NCBI GenBank assembly: GCA_018814465.1
Contig: JAHIZR010000467.1
Span: forward strand, 1 to 7,282
Source of the DNA: a bacterium
GTDB taxonomy: Bacteria > Electryoneota > RPQS01
Length of the DNA stretch: 7,282 nucleotides
Direction: 5' to 3'
The position numbers and the translations under genes are program-made. The notes beneath the pieces are model-generated. The model was given only the letters and a program-made list of their open reading frames with translations, was not told the DNA's origin and did not search any database. This document shows positions 1 to 5,206 of this stretch, in pieces; the first letter of the stretch is position 1; each line of letters starts with the position of its first letter.

Positions 1-1
1 C

Positions 2-1105
2 GTCTGGGTGTTCAAGCTAAGTGCTAACGGTGACAGCCTGTGGAGCACCACCATCGGCGGCGCGGATTTCGAATCCTGCAGTTCCATTCAGCAATTGGCT
101 GACGGCAGCTATCTGCTCGCCGGCGGCACGCAATCCTTCGGCTCGGGCATGTATGATTTCTATCTGATTAAGATGGAACCCGAAGCACTTGAACCGCCCT
201 TGGTCGCTAATCCCCCTGAACTTGATTTCGGCGTCCGTCCTACGGGTGTCGAACATGACCTATCAGTATTCATCCGCAACACCACCACGATGCCGATTGC
301 ATTGGTGGAAGCGATAACAGAGCTGGAAGCCTTCAGTGTGGTTGACTTCACTTCCGGTGACTTGGCCCCCGGCGATTCAACCGAAATCACCGTGCGATTT
401 TACCCAACTTCCAGTTTCGATTATCATGACACATTGATTGTTGTAACACCGTTGTCGTCATTCCTGATGCAGGTTCCGCTGCACGGCGTGGGAGCTGCGT
501 TTCATATCTACATTCCTTATACTGCGTTAATCATGGGAGCTTCTCCAGGTCAGAGAGATTCTGTAACACTCCCGCTCATAAATGATGGTGAAATGGACGC
601 GATCATTGATACCGTTTATTTCACCGCGCACGGTGATGTATTCTCGGTTTCACCGCTTGCGGCCGTTCTGCCCGCCGGAACTCAACAGGAATTCGAAGTG
701 ATATTTGATCCGGTGATGATTACTACCTACAACAGTAATCTATGCTTTGTTCACAATGTCGCACCCGATTCTGAAATCTGTATCCCGGTAATCGGTGAGA
801 TTAGAACCCCAAATGTCGATGATCAGGTTGAAGGAATACCGAGCGAATACTATCTTGCTGAAGCCTATCCCAATCCCTTCAATCCGTCCACAACGATTGA
901 ATTCGGTTTGCCGCAGGAAAGTCAGGTGAAACTTTCGGTCTTCGATCTTACGGGGCGGGTGGTGGAAACCATCGTCCAGCAACAACTCCCTGCTGGAAGA
1001 CACTCTGTGGAATTCAGCGGTCAGCAACTTCCGTCCGGTATCTATTTCTATACCATAACTGCCGGCTCCTTTTCCGCCGGCCATAAGATGATACTCTTAA
1101 AATAG
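2..1105 (+). CDS. Secreted surface protein, 3' part: delta-60-like repeats, ASH/choice-of-anchor-D Ig domains, T9SS/FlgD-like C-terminal domain
   Basis: The frame is open to the window's left edge, so the 5' end is missing; a GTG at 8 is just an internal Val (VWVFKLSANGDSLW). Residues below count from that GTG. Residues 1-56 contain a W-x-F-K-L-x-x-x-G-D-x-L-W unit, then a D-G-S-Y-L-L-A-G-G strand, then a D-F-Y-L-I-K strand. This is typical of delta-60/beta-propeller-like repeats, so more copies should lie upstream. Residues about 68-160 and 165-264 are two Ig-like modules of the ASH/choice-of-anchor-D type (PPELDFG, LAPGDSTEITVRFYP; LPAGTQQEFEVIFDP). Residues about 283-365 form the C-terminal sorting or FlgD-like domain (AYPNPFNPSTTIEFGLP, VFDLTGRVVETI, LPSGIYFYTI, ending KMILLK). 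Such a tail directs proteins across the outer membrane by type IX secretion in FCB bacteria. The natural ligand or role is unknown. Family is confident; export route is inferred from the tail. Confidence 0.88.
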   Translation, partial: VWVFKLSANGDSLWSTTIGGADFESCSSIQQLADGSYLLAGGTQSFGSGMYDFYLIKMEPEALEPPLVANPPELDFGVRPTGVEHDLSVFIRNTTTMPIALVEAITELEAFSVVDFTSGDLAPGDSTEITVRFYPTSSFDYHDTLIVVTPLSSFLMQVPLHGVGAAFHIYIPYTALIMGASPGQRDSVTLPLINDGEMDAIIDTVYFTAHGDVFSVSPLAAVLPAGTQQEFEVIFDPVMITTYNSNLCFVHNVAPDSEICIPVIGEIRTPNVDDQVEGIPSEYYLAEAYPNPFNPSTTIEFGLPQESQVKLSVFDLTGRVVETIVQQQLPAGRHSVEFSGQQLPSGIYFYTITAGSFSAGHKMILLK

Positions 1106-1308
1106 CAATCGCGCGCGGGGTTATGATCCTGCATATTGTCACGGGGCTGTCATTCTGGACACCGCCACAAACAGCAGTACGTTCATTAAATTTCGAGAAA
1201 TCGGCGGGCGTCCAGAATCTCAACAAGCGCGGGACCCTGCCGGAAGACTGCCGGACGTAAAAATAAGCTCGATATCAATAGTCTCTAACTAATAACATAA
1301 AGATAATC
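1106..1308. other. Non-coding spacer between surface protein and kinase gene
   Basis: No convincing gene is seen on either strand in these 203 bases. They hold the inverted repeat 1152-1218 and two direct copies of CTGCCGGA (1237-1244, 1248-1255). The last 50 bases before the kinase start are AT-rich and may carry a promoter, but no clear -35/-10 pair can be picked. There is no T-run after any hairpin, so no standard intrinsic terminator is called for the upstream gene. Confidence 0.6.
1152..1218. repeat. Imperfect inverted repeat with 36-nt loop
   Basis: The left arm 1152-1166 (ATTCTGGACACCGCC) is complementary to the right arm 1203-1218 (GGCGGGCGTCCAGAAT). There are 9 outer base pairs (1152-1160 with 1210-1218), then a small internal loop (A1161 against G1208-C1209), then 5 inner GC-rich pairs (1162-1166 with 1203-1207). 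The AT-rich loop 1167-1202 can itself form a tiny ATTT/AAAT hairpin. No T-tract follows. It could be a factor-dependent terminator, an mRNA-stabilising structure, or a relic of a small mobile repeat. Confidence 0.6.
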
Positions 1309-2019
1309 ATGACAGAATCACTCCCCCGTAGAATCGAAGAAAGCCTTGCGGCGCACGTCCGGATTGCTTCCGGTTTGAAACGGCAGGCTGAACAGCAGGG
1401 TCGCCTTCCTGTTCCTTTCATCACCATGTCAAGGCAGTTCGGCTGTGAAGCAATCGTTCTGGCTGAAGCCTTGGCGCAAAAGCTTGATGAAACCGAAAAG
1501 CTTGAACAAGGTTCCTGGCAAGTTTACAGTAAGCAGATTATCGAGGCGATGGCCGACAAGGAATACTCTGCCGCCCAGTTGATGGAAGCTCTTGATCTAA
1601 AAGCGCGAACGGCAATTGAAGAATTTATCGAAACCATCGTCGGCCGTATTTCCGACCTCAAACTGCTGAATAAATTGGTTCGGACCTTGCGGGCCACGGC
1701 TACTCTGGGCCGCTGCATCATCATCGGACGCGGCGGCGCGCTGCTGACGCGAGACATGCCCGGCGGCATTCATATTCGCTTGGTGGCCCCGGAGGAATTC
1801 CGACTGCAGGGACTTGTGACTCGCTTCCAATGGAGTATGGCAAAAGCCCAGCAGGTTCTGCGGCAAGAAGATAATATCCGGCTGAATTTCTTCAAGAAAT
1901 ATCTGCACAGCAATCCCAACGACGCACAAAACTATGATCTGGTTCTGAACACTGAACGGCTCTCGCGCGCTGAACAGCTCGATCAGATTTTAACTCTCTT
2001 TAAGGCGCGAAATCTTTAA
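1309..2019 (+). CDS. Cytidylate kinase-like family protein (Cytidylate_kin2 type)
   Basis: This 236-residue protein resembles the cytidylate-kinase-like P-loop family (PF13189 type). Its typical blocks are FITMSRQFGCEAIVLAEAL at 37-55 (the P-loop strand and helix of this family), W-Q-V-Y-S-K-Q-I-I at 70-78 (usually W-x-V-Y-D-K-E-L-I), CIIIGRGGALLT at 136-147, and HIRLVAPEEFR at 155-165. A late block DNIRLNFFKKYLH (188-200) followed by N-Y-D-L-V-L-N-T (208-215) also fits. The family should phosphorylate a nucleoside monophosphate or similar substrate in the cytoplasm, but its real substrate is poorly known; it is not the housekeeping Cmk. The P-loop lacks the usual G-x-G-G run (GCEA here) and the family's Asp after V-Y is Ser, so activity is uncertain. 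The ATG is preceded only by a weak AAAG. The STAS-like gene follows after 38 nt, probably in one transcript. Confidence 0.82.
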   Translation: MTESLPRRIEESLAAHVRIASGLKRQAEQQGRLPVPFITMSRQFGCEAIVLAEALAQKLDETEKLEQGSWQVYSKQIIEAMADKEYSAAQLMEALDLKARTAIEEFIETIVGRISDLKLLNKLVRTLRATATLGRCIIIGRGGALLTRDMPGGIHIRLVAPEEFRLQGLVTRFQWSMAKAQQVLRQEDNIRLNFFKKYLHSNPNDAQNYDLVLNTERLSRAEQLDQILTLFKARNL

Positions 2020-2057
2020 GCAACCTACACAACAAACGTTTAACACCCGGAAAGACT

Positions 2058-2450
2058 ATGGCACTCAGCTATTCTTTTCATGAAAAATTCAACCTTGTCG
2101 TCATGACAGGATCCGGCCAGCTTACGGCCCGCGACTTTAAAGACTATATCACCGAGTACCTCTGCAAAGATCCCCGCATCAAACCGGGATTTATTGAACT
2201 TGGAGATATGCGAGCCGTTGAAAAAAACGAAATAACGTTACCGGATATGCTGGAAATCGTGCGCCTCGATGAAACCAGTGGCCGCCCCCAGCCGACCAAA
2301 CTCGCCTTCGTCGTGAACAGCGATGCGGAATATGGAGCGGTCCGGCAATATGCATCCCATGTCCGAGCCGAACTCAAAGCGGTCGATGTTTTCCGCAGTA
2401 TGGATGAAGCAAAAAAGTGGCTGGGGATTGAAGGAATTAAGTTAGTATAA
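2058..2450 (+). CDS. Small STAS/SpoIIAA-like domain protein
   Basis: The product has 130 residues, no signal peptide and no membrane segment, so it is cytoplasmic. The pattern matches the SpoIIAA-like/STAS-like single-domain group. An opening strand carries V-V-M-T-G-S-G-Q-L-T (14-23), then a helix D-F-K-D-Y-I, then DPRIKPGFIELGDMRAV (38-54) with the central strand. K-L-A-F-V-V-N-S-D at 81-89 is followed by an EYGAVRQY helix (91-98), and the end V-D-V-F-R-S-M-D-E-A-K-K-W-L-G (109-123) is the typical closing strand and helix. Members are often regulatory or scaffold proteins; no partner is identifiable here. A GGAAAG at 2049-2054 lies 3 nt before the ATG as a weak ribosome site. It probably shares a transcript with the kinase-like gene. 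Fold family is moderately sure, function unknown. Confidence 0.72.
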   Translation: MALSYSFHEKFNLVVMTGSGQLTARDFKDYITEYLCKDPRIKPGFIELGDMRAVEKNEITLPDMLEIVRLDETSGRPQPTKLAFVVNSDAEYGAVRQYASHVRAELKAVDVFRSMDEAKKWLGIEGIKLV

Positions 2451-2524
2451 ACGTATTTCTGCTACAATATGCAGTTCGATCCAAAACGAGTTTCTTTAGG
2501 TAATCTAACTCAGAAGAGTATAAT

Positions 2525-3553
2525 ATGAAACCAGTCACTTCACTGCGCTTAAAAAACTTCACAGCATTCGAAGACTTAGATTTTCGACCAAGTGAGGGTA
2601 TTAACGTTCTTGTCGGCAGCAATGGCACAGGCAAGACACATGTAATGAAGTTGATCTACAGCCTGCTTTCATATACGCACTTCGGGAAACAAGTAGAAGA
2701 AAAGATTCTTGGAGTATTTCTTCCAACTCCAATGAACTTAGGGCGACTTGTTCGACGGAGAAGAGGTGTTGATAATACTGAAGTGAAACTCACACTGGCA
2801 GACAAATTAACTGTAGATATTGAGTGGAACTCGAGGTCAAAGGAAAAGGCTTATCGGAAGAACCCTATCATTGCTTTAGCCCTAAAGCGAAAACCTGAAT
2901 CAGTAATCTATATACCTGTAAAGGAAATGCTCGCGAATGCTCCGGGGTTTCAGTCACTCTTCGCAACCCACGAGATCAATTTCGAGGAGGTGTATAATGA
3001 TATTATTATTCATGCTTTCAGACCTCCTAGGCGCGGAGTACCTGACGATCGACGAAAAGCATTATTAGATACATTGCGTAAACAGATGAAGGGAGTAGTA
3101 ATAAAAAAAGAGGAAACCTTCTTTTTGAAAACGAGTGGTGAGGGAATTATTGAATTTCCATTGGTTGCAGAAGGGTGGAGAAAGTTGGGACTTCTCTGGC
3201 TGCTCATACAGAACCAGACTCTATCGAAGGGTTCCTTTCTTTTTTGGGATGAACCAGAATCAAATCTGAATCCTGAATTGCAGAGAACAATAGCTAATGT
3301 ACTCTTAGAGTTACAGAGATTCGGTGTTCAAATATTTATTGCGACGCATGACTATACGATCCTAAAATGGTTTCAACTACTTCATGAGAAATCAGATAAA
3401 ATTCGATATCATGCTTTTGAGCGAATCGAGAAGAACGTAGTCGTGAATACGACAGAAGACTATTTCCAAATAAAACCTAACAAAATTGCTGAAGCATTCG
3501 ACATTCTTTATGATGAAGCCATTAAGAAAGAGCGGGGGACTAAGAATAAATGA
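2525..3553 (+). CDS. AAA15/21-family (OLD/SMC-like) ATPase of a two-gene cassette
   Basis: This 342-residue ABC-type ATPase has no signal or membrane segment. It opens with the family's L-R-L-K-N-F-T-A-F-E-D-L strand block (7-18). Walker A is GSNGTGKT (31-38). An ABC-signature-like block AEGWRKLGLLWLL sits at 215-227. Walker B is S-F-L-F-W-D-E-P-E-S (237-246), with catalytic Glu at 243 and the D-loop N-L-N-P-E-L after it. The switch His is in IATHDYTIL (272-280). The middle (about 45-200) is charged and lacks the long coiled coil of true SMC proteins. No TOPRIM domain follows, unlike OLD or GajA; instead the nuclease-like partner is a separate gene overlapping by ATGA. ATPases of this family serve as sensor/motor subunits in defence systems such as Septu, PARIS and RloA-type pairs. 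The gene is AT-richer than its neighbours (18 G+C of 60 at 3061-3120). Family is confident; a defence role is inferred. Confidence 0.88.
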   Translation: MKPVTSLRLKNFTAFEDLDFRPSEGINVLVGSNGTGKTHVMKLIYSLLSYTHFGKQVEEKILGVFLPTPMNLGRLVRRRRGVDNTEVKLTLADKLTVDIEWNSRSKEKAYRKNPIIALALKRKPESVIYIPVKEMLANAPGFQSLFATHEINFEEVYNDIIIHAFRPPRRGVPDDRRKALLDTLRKQMKGVVIKKEETFFLKTSGEGIIEFPLVAEGWRKLGLLWLLIQNQTLSKGSFLFWDEPESNLNPELQRTIANVLLELQRFGVQIFIATHDYTILKWFQLLHEKSDKIRYHAFERIEKNVVVNTTEDYFQIKPNKIAEAFDILYDEAIKKERGTKNK

Positions 3554-4014
3554 CTTACATAGAGAGCAAGCTTGAATTCTCTTTCTCGAGAGCTTCTGAA
3601 ATTCAACATGTTGAGAATGGAGAATTCGGACATGGTCTTAAGAATGTGGATTTCTTAATTCGCGAGATTGATGAAGTCATATTGCTCGAGGTTAAGGGTA
3701 CAAGCCAAGAGGTAACGAGATATCTTTCCGATGACATTGTCAATCAATTAGTCGAGAAGGCACGGGATACTTATACTTATCTGCATTTGATTCAGGATAC
3801 AGCAAAACAGCTAACATATATTGCATTAATCGATTTCCGTACAAAAGAGATTGATTCTGCAATGCTCCTAAGACGATCTGATGCTCTTAAAGCAGGCTTA
3901 AGAGGCGAGAAGGGGCATTCTTGGCAGATTGAGTATATCCAGCGCGCTTTTCTCGTGGATGTGGAAAACTTCAAGAAGGAGTTTCCTAATTTCGAAGTCA
4001 ATCGTGTAGATTAA
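3550..4014 (+). CDS. Small PD-(D/E)XK nuclease-like partner of the ATPase
   Basis: I do not recognise a named family for this 154-residue protein. Its ATG overlaps the ATPase stop in an ATGA, so translation is probably coupled and the two products made together. The notable motif is NVDFLIREIDEVILLEVKG (32-50). Asp34 on one strand and Glu47-Val-Lys49 at the end of the next hydrophobic strand reproduce the D-x(n)-E-x-K active site of PD-(D/E)XK nucleases. The preceding helix has Glu17, and Gln66 in the following helix (D-I-V-N-Q-L-V-E-K) fits the accessory helix residue of such folds. A later strand Y-I-A-L-I-D-F (90-96) could complete the sheet. No membrane segments are seen. A metal-dependent nuclease effector controlled by the ATPase is the best guess; an inactive structural relative is possible. 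Base composition is AT-rich like the ATPase gene. Confidence 0.8.
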   Translation: MTYIESKLEFSFSRASEIQHVENGEFGHGLKNVDFLIREIDEVILLEVKGTSQEVTRYLSDDIVNQLVEKARDTYTYLHLIQDTAKQLTYIALIDFRTKEIDSAMLLRRSDALKAGLRGEKGHSWQIEYIQRAFLVDVENFKKEFPNFEVNRVD

Positions 4015-4019
4015 CACTC

Positions 4020-5198
4020 TTGCCCCTCATCATCCAAAAATACGGCGGGAAGAGTCTCGCCACTCCCGAAGATGTCAGACAGGTCGCTGAGCTGATTCTG
4101 CGGCGTGTTGAGTCGGGCGAGCAGGTTGTTGTGGTTGTCTCGGCGATGGGTGACACGACCGACCGCTATGTCCGAATGGCGCGCGCGGTGAATCCCGAAC
4201 CCGCCGGACGCGAGCTGGATGTCCTGCTCTCTGTCGGTGAACGCATTTCCATTGCCATGCTCGCGCTCGCTCTGAATGGGCTGAAAAAAGACATTGCCGT
4301 CTCGCTGACCGGCGCGCAGGCGGGCATCATCACCGACACGGTGCACACCGCCGCGCGGATCGTGGAGATCCGCCCGCTCCGTGTGCGCGAAGTGCTGGAT
4401 CAGGGCCGCATTCCCGTTATCGCCGGCTATCAGGGAATCACCACCGATAAAAATATCTCCACGCTCGGACGCGGCGGAACTGATGCCACGGCTGTCGGGC
4501 TTGCGGTGGCGCTGGGCGCCGACCGTGTCGAATTCATGAAAGATGTCGATGGCATTCACTCCGCCGATCCTAAATTGATTCCTACCGCGAAAATCATCGA
4601 CAAACTGAGCTTCGAGGAAGCGCTCGAAATGATGGGGTGCGGCGCGAAAATCCTGCAGGCTCCCGCAGTCGAGATGGCCGCCGAACACGGTGTTACCCTC
4701 GCCGTCGGCAACAGCAAGACCGGAGTCGCGGGAACCATCGTGACCGACAAACCGCTCGTCCGCCAAACGCTGACCTCCGTCCACGTCACTGAGCAGGTGG
4801 ACTGTCTGACCGGTTTGCAGCCGGATGCATTCTACAGACTGCTGGACACGATTCGCGACTGCGGATTATCACCGCTGATGAGTTTCCATCACGAAAACAC
4901 CTGCGCAGTCACTCTCCGCCCCGGCGAAGCGCGGTACTTATCGGCTAATAGCTGTGAAGTCGACCGCAGTCTCGATTTGGTAACGCTCATTGGTCCCGGA
5001 GTGACATCGAACAACGATCTGGCACGCGCGATCCGCGCTCTATATACGGAATTCAAGTCATCCATCGTGGCAATGACGGCAACCTCTACTCGCATTTCAC
5101 TGTTGATGAAAGACCGGCACGCAAAGAGTTTCGCAGAAAAAGCTCATGAACTATGCCTGAGATCACCCAAGACCGGAGGAGCCTTGCCTCCAACCTGA
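4020..5198 (+). CDS. lysC: Aspartate kinase (aspartokinase)
   Basis: The enzyme phosphorylates L-aspartate with ATP, the first step to lysine/diaminopimelate, threonine and methionine. The product is 392 residues, normal for a monofunctional aspartokinase. Kinase-domain motifs are K-Y-G-G-K-S (7-12), V-V-V-V-V-S-A-M-G-D-T-T-D (36-48), SVGERIS (71-77), L-T-G-A-Q-A-G-I (96-103), STLGRGGTDATAVGLAVALG (147-166), K-D-V-D-G-I-H-S-A-D-P (174-184) and G-A-K-I-L (208-212). The C-terminal part (about 250-380) is a rather divergent ACT pair (V-T-L-I-G-P-G at 321-327, A-T-S-T-R-I-S-L-L-M at 354-363), so feedback control by an end product is likely. The start must be TTG: the frame is closed by TAA at 3987-3989 and holds no ATG or GTG before 4020. 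No Shine-Dalgarno is seen, and the preceding gene ends 5 nt upstream. The first motif has Lys where Thr is usual (K-F-G-G-T-S). lysC is used as a general symbol; which isoenzyme it is cannot be told. Confidence 0.95.
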   Translation: MPLIIQKYGGKSLATPEDVRQVAELILRRVESGEQVVVVVSAMGDTTDRYVRMARAVNPEPAGRELDVLLSVGERISIAMLALALNGLKKDIAVSLTGAQAGIITDTVHTAARIVEIRPLRVREVLDQGRIPVIAGYQGITTDKNISTLGRGGTDATAVGLAVALGADRVEFMKDVDGIHSADPKLIPTAKIIDKLSFEEALEMMGCGAKILQAPAVEMAAEHGVTLAVGNSKTGVAGTIVTDKPLVRQTLTSVHVTEQVDCLTGLQPDAFYRLLDTIRDCGLSPLMSFHHENTCAVTLRPGEARYLSANSCEVDRSLDLVTLIGPGVTSNNDLARAIRALYTEFKSSIVAMTATSTRISLLMKDRHAKSFAEKAHELCLRSPKTGGALPPT

Positions 5199-5206
5199 CT
5201 GAAAAA

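Noticed and set aside
2519..2524. Perfect TATAAT upstream of the ATPase gene
   Set aside because: It abuts the ATG at 2525, so a transcript from it would begin inside the gene; no -35 partner is seen at the right distance.
2440..4025. Target-site duplication or terminal repeats flanking the AT-rich cassette
   Set aside because: I compared the sequences around 2440-2475 and 4000-4025 and saw no matching direct or inverted repeats, integrase, transposase or tRNA.
4011..4784. 257-residue open frame on the - strand opposite lysC
   Set aside because: Shadow of the aspartokinase frame: composition is dominated by G, R, D and H without any family motif.
5153..5206. Upstream ATG as the start of the spoIID-like gene
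   Set aside because: It overlaps the lysC C-terminus and would place about 30 polar residues before the hydrophobic core of the signal peptide; 5207 fits better, though 5153 cannot be excluded.
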